DNA from: Helicobacter ailurogastricus
Lineage (GTDB): Bacteria > Campylobacterota > Campylobacteria > Campylobacterales > Helicobacteraceae
Length of the DNA: 64,000 nucleotides
Assembly (NCBI RefSeq): GCF_001282945.1
Contig: NZ_CDMG01000002.1
Location: 213,039 to 277,038, forward strand
Direction of reading: 5' to 3'
A program made the position numbers and the translations under genes. The stretch's first letter is position 1. The number at the start of each line of letters is the position of its first letter. The notes beneath the pieces were generated by a model. That model worked only from the letters and a program-made list of their open reading frames with translations, was not told where the DNA came from and did not search any database. Below, in pieces: positions 54,145 to 62,350 of this stretch.

Positions 54145-55154
54145 CCAAAAAATATATTTAACGGGTAGTTCTTGTCGGATTTTTTGAGCTCCAAATAAGC
54201 TTTGATGATCAAAAACTCGTCTTGAGGATGGGTGCTTAGGCGCTCTTTGGCCTGCTCGATCATCTCCAAATCTAAGAGCACATACAAAAACGCCTTTTCG
54301 GCTTGCTCGTCCTTTTCGGCCAAGAGCTCAAAGAATTTATACCAATCATCGGGGGATAAAAAGGTCTTTGCATCCACGGCCATTTGCAAATACTCTTGCT
54401 TGTCGCACCCCACTTGCACGCAAAGGTCGGCAATCTCGGTGAGTTGCATGCCCACTCTTTTGTCCCAAAATGCCCGCAACAACACCTCTAACACGGATTT
54501 ATCCAACAACTCGCCCGCTCCCTTAAGGGCTTTGGGGATTTCCTTAAACGAGCCGCGTTGGATCAAGTCGATCAGGGCTTGGCGTTTTAAAGCGGGGCTG
54601 TGGCCTTCTTTTTTAAGGATTTGCTGGGCTTGCTTGAGGTCGCTATGGATTTTATTTTGTAAGTTTTGGATGTAAAAGGGGTTGCTCGGGTCTAAATTGT
54701 ACTTGTGCCACTCCACATCCTCAGCCTGCGACACACGGGCATAAAGGCTAAAGAGTTGATCGAGCTTTTCATACCCGCTCTCTTGGCTGTTTAAGTCCGC
54801 TTGTAATTTAAAGCGGGCGAGGATTTTAGAGAGCGCCGCAAAGCGGGGGTTTTTGTATTTTTCTAAAATAAAATGTTCTCTCGTATTTTGGTCAATGATT
54901 TGCTTGGCTAATTTCTCAAAGTCGCGCTTTTCTTGGTAGCGTCTCCATAAATTGGCGATGCTCCCATTGAGCATAAACAGCAGGGTGAAGACAAAAAAGA
55001 GCAACACCACACCCACGACCCAAAGGGCTATGGGTAGGTTTAAGGTGTGGTTTGCGACATTGACGGGGAATTTTTGCGGGTCGGCATTGTAGATATACCA
55101 GCCCACAACAACCATAAACAGCAATGTAAAAGTGCCGTAGTAGCGTAATTTCAT
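54126..55154 (-). CDS. Membrane-anchored helical-repeat protein, function unknown
   Basis: A 342-residue protein with two N-terminal TM helices (about 5-22 and 40-65), then about 270 residues of soluble alpha helix, suggestive of a solenoid. The last codons are shared with the hairpin described downstream. It lies next to rlmH and accD, the neighbourhood of HP0948-HP0950 in H. pylori as I recall. I do not recognise a characterised family. Confidence 0.75.
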   Translation of the reverse strand: MKLRYYGTFTLLFMVVVGWYIYNADPQKFPVNVANHTLNLPIALWVVGVVLLFFVFTLLFMLNGSIANLWRRYQEKRDFEKLAKQIIDQNTREHFILEKYKNPRFAALSKILARFKLQADLNSQESGYEKLDQLFSLYARVSQAEDVEWHKYNLDPSNPFYIQNLQNKIHSDLKQAQQILKKEGHSPALKRQALIDLIQRGSFKEIPKALKGAGELLDKSVLEVLLRAFWDKRVGMQLTEIADLCVQVGCDKQEYLQMAVDAKTFLSPDDWYKFFELLAEKDEQAEKAFLYVLLDLEMIEQAKERLSTHPQDEFLIIKAYLELKKSDKNYPLNIFFGIKPKV

Positions 55155-55167
55155 GCTCTCTCCAATT

Positions 55168-55611
55168 TCACTTGTGGTAAGGGTGGTTGTTTAAAAGGCT
55201 CAAGGCCCTAAAAATTTGCTCGCATAAAACGAGTTTAGCCATTTCGTGGCTAAAGGTGAGCGGGCTTAAAGATAAAGGGGTGCAACGCGTTAAAAACTCT
55301 TTTTCAAAGCCAAAAGCCCCGGCAATGAAAAATTGCACATGGGCGTGCGTGCTAAGGATTTGGCTAAACTCTTGGCTATCATAAGTTTTGCCGGCTGGGT
55401 GCAAGGCATAGGCGGGGATGCTTGGCTTTAAATAGGGGCTTAGGGCCTTAGAGTAAAGACTCTTGGCATTGGAGCTGTTTGTCAAGGCTTTAGGAAAAAT
55501 ATCCACAATCTCAAGCGTGGCCTTGAATTGCTGGCACGCGCGCTGTTGTTGTGCCAAGAGTGGGGCAAAATCGGGGTTTTTTTTGGCAATGGCGTAAATG
55601 CTGCAAGTCAT
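55168..55611 (-). CDS. rlmH: 23S rRNA pseudouridine-1915 N3-methyltransferase RlmH
   Basis: SPOUT-class methylase that modifies pseudouridine 1915 in helix 69 of 23S rRNA. The 147-residue protein has the SAM-knot strand QFFIAGAFGFEKEFL and the conserved C-terminus LCEQIFRALSLLNNHPYHK, nearly diagnostic for RlmH. Slightly shorter than the E. coli enzyme. It overlaps accD by 4 bases. Confidence 0.93.
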   Translation of the reverse strand: MTCSIYAIAKKNPDFAPLLAQQQRACQQFKATLEIVDIFPKALTNSSNAKSLYSKALSPYLKPSIPAYALHPAGKTYDSQEFSQILSTHAHVQFFIAGAFGFEKEFLTRCTPLSLSPLTFSHEMAKLVLCEQIFRALSLLNNHPYHK

Positions 55612-56459
55612 CGGTTTTGGGTGAGCATCCCCACTAGGTCGCTTAAGGTCTTTTTTAAATCCCTGCGCTGGACAATCATGTCAATCAAGCCATGCTCGAG
55701 CAAAAACTCCGCGCTTTGAAAGCCCTCGGGCAACTCCGCGCCGATGGTCTGCTTAATCACCCGCGCGCCCGCAAAGCCAACCATCGCCCCCGGCTCGGCA
55801 ATGATCAAGTCGCCCAAAAAGGCAAAAGACGCGCTCACCCCTCCAAAGGTGGGGTCTGTGAGTAGAGAAATGAAAGGCAGCCTTGCCTCTGTAAGCCGAT
55901 TTAAGGCCGCGCTGGTCTTTGCCATTTGCATGAGCGAGTAGGTGGATTCTTGCATGCGCGCCCCCCCACTGGCCGACACGATCAACAACGCCTGCTCTTT
56001 TTCCACCGCCCGATTGATTGCCCGAACAATCTTTTCGCCCTCCACTGAGCCTAACGACCCGCCCATAAAAGAAAAGTCAAACACGACTATTTGCAACGCG
56101 GTGCCGTTGATCCGCCCCTCCACGCTGATCACCGAGCTGGGCCGCCCCGTTTTGGCCTCGTATTTTTTAATGCGCTGTTTGTAGCTCTCTTTATCCACGA
56201 AGTTGAGCGGGTCTATGGGGCGCAACTCTTGGTCGTATTCTATAAAAGAATTGTCATCGCACAAGAAAGCCAAGCGGTCATTTGCCCCCATCCTAAAATG
56301 GTAATGGCACTTCAAGCACACATGGTGTTTGGCAAAGACCTCTTTATAGTACATCAAAGCGGTGCATTTAGGGCATTTGATCCAATGGCTTGGCATGTCC
56401 TGTTCGCTTGATTGCACCCTTGTTTTCTTAAGATTTTTTAAAAAATCTGCAAAACCCAT
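55608..56459 (-). CDS. accD: Acetyl-CoA carboxylase carboxyltransferase beta subunit
   Basis: Transfers the carboxyl group from biotin to acetyl-CoA in fatty-acid synthesis. The 283-residue protein has an N-terminal zinc ribbon (CPKC ... CLKCHYHF) and the crotonase-like core with VVFDFSFMGGSLGSVEGEKI, IVSASGGARMQE and SFAFLGDLIIAEPGAMVGFA. The ATG has AAGGATAA upstream. Confidence 0.97.
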   Translation of the reverse strand: MGFADFLKNLKKTRVQSSEQDMPSHWIKCPKCTALMYYKEVFAKHHVCLKCHYHFRMGANDRLAFLCDDNSFIEYDQELRPIDPLNFVDKESYKQRIKKYEAKTGRPSSVISVEGRINGTALQIVVFDFSFMGGSLGSVEGEKIVRAINRAVEKEQALLIVSASGGARMQESTYSLMQMAKTSAALNRLTEARLPFISLLTDPTFGGVSASFAFLGDLIIAEPGAMVGFAGARVIKQTIGAELPEGFQSAEFLLEHGLIDMIVQRRDLKKTLSDLVGMLTQNR

Positions 56460-56503
56460 GGACTTTATCCTTGCAAAACAAATAGCCTCTATTCTAGCAT
56501 GGC

Positions 56504-57649
56504 TTAAGTGTTTTTAAAAGTGCTTGCGGGCACGGGCAACAACACCGCAAAAGCCAAAAACAACGCCACTCCGCTCCAAAGGAACATTTTAAAGAAACTC
56601 AAACGGCCCAAAGCCCAAGTGAAAACAAAGGAAAACACTGCTTGAAAAATCCCAAAGGCTAGGGTTACTAGGCTGGAGGCTTGCACGAAATGCTCTTTAC
56701 CCATGATATGGTACGCCATCGTGCTTGTGAGCGTGAGGTTGCCCGTGGTCCCAAAGCCCATTAAAAAAATGGATAGATTGAGCCACGCTATGTCCGTGCT
56801 AAACATGGCAATCACACAAGAGGCGGTCTTCATTAAAATCACAATGCTTGAGGCGTGCTTCAGCCCTAGGCTTTTGGCAAGGGTTGCGCTTAAGATTGTG
56901 CCACACGCCGCCCCAAAGCCAAAGAATGCCCACGAAGCCCCCGCCACCCCCTTGCTGAAGTTAAGAGAGCGCACTAAATAATCCACCCAAAAGAGCGTGT
57001 GGGGCAAGTAGCCAATGGCATTGAGCACCACAGACACCAAGAGTAGGGCAAAAAAGGTTGAGATTTTAAAGGAGGCTTTGGCATGGGTGGCATCTTTGGG
57101 CGGGTGCAAAGTCTTTAAAAACAAACAAGAGAGCACAAACGCCACCGCCCCCACAGCCCCTAAGAAAATCCACGCCATGTCTATGTCTTTGGCAAAGTGG
57201 GGCAGGATAAAGCCACTACACACCACCCCCATCCCAATCCCACTAAAGACAAAGCCACTCGCATAGGGGCGGTGTTGCTCTTTGACTAAGCTCAAACACA
57301 GGGGGGCAGAGAGCACCATTAAACAAGAGGCAGCCACGCCGGCTAAAAAACGCCAAGACCACGCCCACGCAAAGGGCAGGCGATCTAAATAGCAGGCAAA
57401 GAAACTAAGAGAAATGACTAAAAAGCTGATTTTGGCAATGCTCTCTAAAGACAAACGCCTTTGCAAGAGGCTTAAGATAGCACTCCCAAAGATATAACCG
57501 ACCATGATCGCAATGGCAAGTTGTATGCTTTGGTGTTCGCTCATTTTGCCCGCTAAAATCAACAGAGGAATGAGAACCACATACCCAAAACGCGCCACGC
57601 CATTAGCCATGAAAGTCGCCAAAAAGCACACAAAAAGACGCATAAACAT
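56504..57649 (-). CDS. MFS transporter, YbfB/YjiJ type
   Basis: A 381-residue integral membrane protein with about twelve helices. The opening FLATFMANGVARFGYVVLIP and the glycine-rich helix pattern are typical of the YbfB/YjiJ (DUF1228) group of the major facilitator superfamily. The substrate is unknown. It stands alone, 44 bases from accD, with GGAG 8 bases before the ATG; a second ATG two codons in is also possible. Confidence 0.85.
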   Translation of the reverse strand: MFMRLFVCFLATFMANGVARFGYVVLIPLLILAGKMSEHQSIQLAIAIMVGYIFGSAILSLLQRRLSLESIAKISFLVISLSFFACYLDRLPFAWAWSWRFLAGVAASCLMVLSAPLCLSLVKEQHRPYASGFVFSGIGMGVVCSGFILPHFAKDIDMAWIFLGAVGAVAFVLSCLFLKTLHPPKDATHAKASFKISTFFALLLVSVVLNAIGYLPHTLFWVDYLVRSLNFSKGVAGASWAFFGFGAACGTILSATLAKSLGLKHASSIVILMKTASCVIAMFSTDIAWLNLSIFLMGFGTTGNLTLTSTMAYHIMGKEHFVQASSLVTLAFGIFQAVFSFVFTWALGRLSFFKMFLWSGVALFLAFAVLLPVPASTFKNT

Positions 57650-57723
57650 ACAAAATGCTCCGTGTTGGAATCGTAAAAAAGCCCATATTAGCCCAAAATT
57701 AACAATCTTGCCTTAGAACTAGG

Positions 57724-57739
57724 GGAACTGAATTTGCTT
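57724..57739 (+). promoter_or_regulatory. Sigma-54 promoter of fliK
   Basis: GGAACTGAATTTGCTT has GG and GC ten bases apart and the same GGAAC-N5-TTGCTT form as the flaB site. It lies 35 bases before the fliK GTG. H. pylori fliK belongs to the RpoN-regulated middle class of flagellar genes (established). Confidence 0.88.
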
Positions 57740-57773
57740 AAGTTGGCCTGATAAACCATCGCAAAGGACTCTT

Positions 57774-59339
57774 GTGGCGACCCACATTAAAGGCTTAGAG
57801 GCCCTAGACCCCAAGGGCAACCCCAAAACCCACACCAAGAAGCACACGCCGGCAGAGGACAAAGATGCGTTTAAATCTTTGCTCGATCAAAAAAAGGCCC
57901 ACCTTAAAGGCGATGGCAAAGACCACAAAGCAAAGGACAAAAAGGGAGAGCATGCCAAAAGTGATGTCCCTAAAGATCTTCCCCACGTTGCGCCCAACAG
58001 CCCCCTAGCGCATTTGCTGGATAAAAAGCTCACCCCCAAGCAAGAAAAAGAGCTCAAAAAAGAATTAAAAGCACAGGCAAAAGCAGAGGCTAAGGCCGAG
58101 CACTCTAAAAACAAACTTGACCCCTTTAGCCAAGCTATGGCGTTAAAAGGAGCAAAAAACGCCAAAGCCCCCTCTGCCACCCCCACAGCAAAGCTTGGCG
58201 ACATTAAAAACCTAGAGAGTGCAAAGGCGTTAAATTTAAGCAAACTCCAACACGAGAGCAAAACAGGCAAGCTAGACAAAGCCCCGCCAAAAGGCATAGA
58301 ACTAGCCACTAAGAGTGCGCCCAATCTAGCCAAAGGCGCGCAGAGCACACAAGCCACGCAAGCACAAGCCCCCCAGGAAGCCCGGGCTAAAATATCTACT
58401 GCTGACTTGCTCTCGCTAAAAAACCCTAAAGCCCAAAAAGCCCCCCTTGCCCACACAACAGAGAGCAAAGAGGGCAAAGAACAGGCCAAAAGCGCCCCCA
58501 CAAATCCAAAAGATGCCGCCACCAACACCGCCAAAGCCCAAACACCCCTAAACCAACTATTGAATAAACCTAAACCCATGCCCCATGTCAAAGACAGCCA
58601 CGACAACGATAAAGAAATTAAAAAGGCGTTTCAAGAAGCTTTTGACGGACCGCTTAAACCTAAACCCACTTTTATCCCACTATCCTTTGACCCTAACCGC
58701 ATGCCTTTGCAGGGTCCGGCTAAACCCCTTGTGGCCAGCAAAGACGAGGACACCCGCACAAGCGCGATAGAAAGCCCCACGCACACCGCGCACACGACGC
58801 ACACTACACAAAAAAGCACAGTAGAAGCCCCCCAAATCAAGGAAACAATCAAAAATTTAGCCACGAATTTACGCCAGGAACTTTTAGACTTCAAGCCCCC
58901 CATCACGAAGTTATCTATGGAGCTCAACCCGGATAAACTTGGCAAAGTGGAGGTGGTGATTCAACAAGTGGGGCAGAACTTGCAGGTGAGTTTAGCCTCC
59001 GCTGCGCCGGTCAGTGCTCTGCTCGTAGCACACCAAAGCGAGTTGCGCCAACATTTATCCCAAATGGGCTTTAACAATGTGGATTTGCGCTTCAATGCCA
59101 CAAACAACGAGAACACCGCTTATCAAGGCGGGGGCAACCACAACTTCAATCAACAACAGCACAACCCCCAACAACAAGGCCAACAACAACCGCAACACAG
59201 CCCGCAAGTGCAAAGCGCCCCCTTGCAAAACCAACCCTCCCAGACTCCAGCACAAGGCACATCCCCACAAACCGCGCCCACTTCTATCGCTAAAGCCTCC
59301 TATGCGAGCAACCCCTCGGGCCTACCCGATTACGCTTAA
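57774..59339 (+). CDS. fliK: Flagellar hook-length control protein FliK
   Basis: FliK measures hook length and switches export to filament subunits. The 521-residue protein has a long disordered Lys/Ala/Pro-rich N-terminal ruler (1-350), the conserved C-terminal Flg_hook domain (about 355-445: LSMELNPDKLGKVEVVIQQV, QSELRQHLSQMGFNNVDLRF), and a Gln/Asn/Pro-rich tail. GTG at 57774 has AAAGGA 5 bases upstream. A long reading frame opposite it is a by-product of the skewed composition. Confidence 0.92.
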   Translation: MATHIKGLEALDPKGNPKTHTKKHTPAEDKDAFKSLLDQKKAHLKGDGKDHKAKDKKGEHAKSDVPKDLPHVAPNSPLAHLLDKKLTPKQEKELKKELKAQAKAEAKAEHSKNKLDPFSQAMALKGAKNAKAPSATPTAKLGDIKNLESAKALNLSKLQHESKTGKLDKAPPKGIELATKSAPNLAKGAQSTQATQAQAPQEARAKISTADLLSLKNPKAQKAPLAHTTESKEGKEQAKSAPTNPKDAATNTAKAQTPLNQLLNKPKPMPHVKDSHDNDKEIKKAFQEAFDGPLKPKPTFIPLSFDPNRMPLQGPAKPLVASKDEDTRTSAIESPTHTAHTTHTTQKSTVEAPQIKETIKNLATNLRQELLDFKPPITKLSMELNPDKLGKVEVVIQQVGQNLQVSLASAAPVSALLVAHQSELRQHLSQMGFNNVDLRFNATNNENTAYQGGGNHNFNQQQHNPQQQGQQQPQHSPQVQSAPLQNQPSQTPAQGTSPQTAPTSIAKASYASNPSGLPDYA

Positions 59340-59383
59340 GGGCACTTTTTAACAGATTAGGGCTTTTATCGCCCCGATTGCGC

Positions 59384-59389
59384 TACAAT
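59384..59389 (+). promoter_or_regulatory. -10-like element upstream of the GT9 gene
   Basis: TACAAT lies 23 bases before the ATG at 59412, whose ribosome site is AAAGGA, in the 72-base gap after fliK. The remainder of the gap shows nothing else. Confidence 0.45.
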
Positions 59390-59411
59390 AACCCTTTTAT
59401 AAAGGACTTGT

Positions 59412-60632
59412 ATGGAAGCTTGGGTGCGTTTGTGGTTGGAGAGGGCGTTTTATAAATTTGTATGCGCTTTGTTGGCGCTACAAGTGCGTAAGCCCAAAAT
59501 CCGCCCTAAAACCTTATTGCTGATTCGCCTAGACGCTTTGGGCGATTATGTGTTGTTTCGCAATTTTTTAAGGCCTATCAGAGAGGCCTACAAGGATTAT
59601 GAGATCACCTTTTTATGCAACAGCGCAAACTTAGAAATCATCAACGCCTACGATTTGGATTGCGTGGATGAGCTTTATCCGCTTAAAGTGCCTACTTGGC
59701 GATCTTTAAAAAGCTTACATTGCTTTTCTAGCCTCTATCACTTTCTTTATAGCCTTTACAAACTGCGCCAAAAAGGCTATGAAATTTGCATTAGCCCCGT
59801 CTTTACCCGCCGTGTGTTTAAAGAAGATTTAATGATGCGAGCAGTGCATGCCACGCATAAAATAGGCAGTTATGGCGAAATGCTTAGTCGGTGCTGGCAC
59901 GAAGTAAGGCCCGCACTAAGCCACCACGACAAGGCTTACACTTCTCTTTTAGACGCGAGCCCAAGCGTCCTCTTTGAATTTGAGCGCAACCGCGAATTTT
60001 GCGCCACGCTTTTAAACAAAAACTTAGACTCTGTGCGCTTGCACATGGAGTTGCCACACTCACCCCCTCCTCCCATTAAAGCCCCTTATGGGGTGTTTTT
60101 TATAGGCTCGCAGGTTTTAACAAAACAACTAGATGCGACTACTTGGATCGCTCTAGCTAAGGGCATCTCTTCCAATTTTTCACTGCTTTTGTGTGGCTCA
60201 AGCGGAGAAGTTAAGCGGGCTCAAGAAATCACGCAGGGCGTGGAGGGCTTAATTAATTTAGTGGGGCAAACTTCGCTGTGCGATCTCTTGCACTTGCTAA
60301 AGGGGGCAAGTTTTATTGTGTCGCACGAAACCGCCATCCCACATTTTTGCATGGCTTTAGGGTGTAAGGCGGTGTTTGTCGTGTGTAATGGTACTTATTT
60401 TGGGCGTTTTGCCCCCTACCCGAGTACCTACACCAACTACCACGCCATTTACCACCCCCGCGTGTGTGAGCTGCTCGCCTGTGTGCATGGCATTGGGCGG
60501 TGCATGGAAATTTACGCCCATAAATCCATAGACCTACAAATCCCCCACCCCGACCTGCCTAGACTCATTTTGCAAAAAATGGCAGAAGTCAATGGGGAGT
60601 GGATTAAAGACCCCACACCCATTAAGCTTTAA
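59412..60632 (+). CDS. Glycosyltransferase family 9 protein (heptosyltransferase-like)
   Basis: A 406-residue GT9 protein: TLLLIRLDALGDYVLFRNFL is the N-terminal acceptor-domain motif, and FLLCGSSGEVKRAQEI followed by LVGQTSLCDLLHLLKGASF, SHETAIPHFCMALGCKAVFV is the donor domain. An N-terminal amphipathic helix (about 1-22) probably binds the membrane. It differs clearly from the WaaF at 15.8 kb, so it may add another core sugar or work on a different acceptor. It overlaps the LRAT-like gene tail to tail by 4 bases. Confidence 0.85.
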   Translation: MEAWVRLWLERAFYKFVCALLALQVRKPKIRPKTLLLIRLDALGDYVLFRNFLRPIREAYKDYEITFLCNSANLEIINAYDLDCVDELYPLKVPTWRSLKSLHCFSSLYHFLYSLYKLRQKGYEICISPVFTRRVFKEDLMMRAVHATHKIGSYGEMLSRCWHEVRPALSHHDKAYTSLLDASPSVLFEFERNREFCATLLNKNLDSVRLHMELPHSPPPPIKAPYGVFFIGSQVLTKQLDATTWIALAKGISSNFSLLLCGSSGEVKRAQEITQGVEGLINLVGQTSLCDLLHLLKGASFIVSHETAIPHFCMALGCKAVFVVCNGTYFGRFAPYPSTYTNYHAIYHPRVCELLACVHGIGRCMEIYAHKSIDLQIPHPDLPRLILQKMAEVNGEWIKDPTPIKL

Positions 60633-61144
60633 AACAGCTCCTCGCTTTTTAAATCCCACACACGCCAGTTGTCAAAATACTCCCCACGAAATTTGGTTTC
60701 GATGTCTAGTAAAGTCCATTTTTGGCTATCATGCGCGCCTGTGAGGCACTCATAGACGAAACAATGGCAGTTGCGCTCGTGCTTTTCTGTGGGGATGCCC
60801 ATCGTGGGGTAGTTTAAAGTTTGGCCCACAAGGCTCTTTGCCCTTTGCGCGGCTTGAGAGAAACCCACCGCCTCGCTCCCCTTGCAAGAAACATAAATGC
60901 TCATCGCTTGTGTCCCGCTGATGAACTCTTTAGGGCTAGAGAGCTTGACCTCGCCCGAGCCTAGCAGCTCTACAATCTGTTGGTCGCCGACATAAATCCC
61001 TGTGTGGGTGGTGGGGCCTATGAGGCGGCAATATAAAATGCTGCCAAGTTTAGGCGTAACCTTGTCCCTTAAAACATTGTCGATGAAAGACTCGGCTAGA
61101 TTAAAAGCAGCCGGCAAGCCAAAAATTAAGGGCAACACGGGCAA
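60629..61144 (-). CDS. LRAT/NlpC-like cysteine protein
   Basis: A 171-residue protein with the pattern of the LRAT branch of the NlpC/P60 superfamily: LGSILYCRLIGPTTHTGIYV supplies the active-site histidine (His47), and NCHCFVYECLTG supplies the cysteine (Cys126) in the NCxxFV motif. Such proteins hydrolyse or transfer acyl groups, or cut peptide bonds. The N-terminus is hydrophobic but not a clear signal peptide. It lies 7 bases after an ATP-grasp gene, so the two probably act together. Substrate unknown. Confidence 0.75.
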   Translation of the reverse strand: MPVLPLIFGLPAAFNLAESFIDNVLRDKVTPKLGSILYCRLIGPTTHTGIYVGDQQIVELLGSGEVKLSSPKEFISGTQAMSIYVSCKGSEAVGFSQAAQRAKSLVGQTLNYPTMGIPTEKHERNCHCFVYECLTGAHDSQKWTLLDIETKFRGEYFDNWRVWDLKSEELF

Positions 61145-61151
61145 TCCTTAA

Positions 61152-62258
61152 TCAACTCAATTTGTCCTCTACAATGTCAATGATGGTGTTGGCGACCTTG
61201 CGCGCGGTTTTGTCTAAGAATTCTATGGGGGTCGTAAAGCCCACACAAGAGCAGTTGATTTCACCTAGAATATACTTGTCCTTGCCATGCTCATCGGTAT
61301 CCAAGATAAAATCTGCCGTCCAAATGAGGGGCAGATCGTAATTGCCTAGCTTGGTTTGGATATGGGGCAGTTGCCTTAAGAAGTAATGCACCAAGTCGTC
61401 CCATTGCTCGGGTTTGTCGTAGCGGTATTTCGCCCCACTAAAGAGAGTGGCACTAAAGGCATCTGCCCCTTCAGCCGGCTTTTTATGCACCACATAAATG
61501 GGGTGTTTATAGAGCATGAGAATGCGAATCTCACCCTCTTTAATGCGGGGTAAAAAGGTCATGTCCACCAGCATGCCATTGTCCCCAACTAAGTATTTTT
61601 CACAAAAATCCATAAATTCGCCTAGTTGGCGGTGCTCCACATGGTTATCCACTGCTTCAATGCATTTGATTTTGGCATTTAGAGGCACTTCGCTAACGCC
61701 TGCAGGCAAAGGCTCTTCTAATTGCACATGCCAAATGCCCTCGCCGGTGGAGCCGCGGTTTTGTTTCAACACCCTCTCGCCCTTAGCCAAAGTTTTGGGA
61801 AAAGTCTTTTTCAAATCGTGCTGATCGCCCCAAGTTACTCCAATGCGTTTAGCCTCCTCTTTGTCATAATAGGCGTAGGTGTCATCGGGCACGAGCTCGG
61901 TATCGGCGAGTTTAGTGAGCGCGTCCTTAGCTCCATAGCCGATCATGGCATCGGGGTGAGGCATGCCAATCACGCCATGATCACAGAGTTTGCGCAAGAG
62001 ATCAAAATAGAGTTTTTCTTCCTTCAAGTTACCCGGATTGACGCGGGAGACATAGGCATCGGCGACCTTTTGCACATATTCATAAATCCCTTTGGTTTTT
62101 TCACTATCTTTTAAAAGGGCATCGGTGAGTTGCACCACCTCTGCTTGCCAGCCCATTTTTTTGAGGTAGTCCATCATGGGCATGGTGTCGCGTCTGTGCC
62201 CATCTCTGCCCTTGTCCGTGCCACCTACAGCCTCAAAAAACACCACATGTTTTTTCAT
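61152..62258 (-). CDS. ATP-grasp ligase (Cj0069-like)
   Basis: A protein of about 368 residues with an ATP-grasp fold: KQNRGSTGEGIWHV is the flexible ATP loop near residue 185, and YILGEINCSCVGF near residue 340 gives the metal-binding Glu-x-Asn. It resembles the Cj0069 family of Campylobacter, as I recall it. Enzymes of this class join a carboxylate to an amine or thiol through an acyl phosphate. ATG at 62258 is chosen for its GGAGG site; an in-frame start four codons upstream is less likely. It begins a two-gene unit with the LRAT-like protein. Confidence 0.82.
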   Translation of the reverse strand: MKKHVVFFEAVGGTDKGRDGHRRDTMPMMDYLKKMGWQAEVVQLTDALLKDSEKTKGIYEYVQKVADAYVSRVNPGNLKEEKLYFDLLRKLCDHGVIGMPHPDAMIGYGAKDALTKLADTELVPDDTYAYYDKEEAKRIGVTWGDQHDLKKTFPKTLAKGERVLKQNRGSTGEGIWHVQLEEPLPAGVSEVPLNAKIKCIEAVDNHVEHRQLGEFMDFCEKYLVGDNGMLVDMTFLPRIKEGEIRILMLYKHPIYVVHKKPAEGADAFSATLFSGAKYRYDKPEQWDDLVHYFLRQLPHIQTKLGNYDLPLIWTADFILDTDEHGKDKYILGEINCSCVGFTTPIEFLDKTARKVANTIIDIVEDKLS

Positions 62259-62299
62259 CAAAACCTCCAAAAGATTATTGCGGTTAATCCGCTGGTGTT

Positions 62300-62305
62300 A
62301 TTGTA
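62300..62305 (-). promoter_or_regulatory. Extended -10 element upstream of the ATP-grasp gene
   Basis: On the minus strand TGCTACAAT (TGn plus TACAAT) lies 42 bases before the ATG, in the 92-base gap after the outer-membrane protein gene. It would drive the ATP-grasp/LRAT pair. Confidence 0.45.
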
Positions 62306-62350
62306 GCAAATGGAGAGCGCAAAACTTAAACAAAAGGCTGAGGTCACACG

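Noticed and set aside
57887-58606. 239-codon open frame on the minus strand opposite fliK
   Set aside because: It follows from the Lys/Ala/Pro codon bias of fliK, has no ribosome site, and its product is low-complexity Leu/Ser/Ala.
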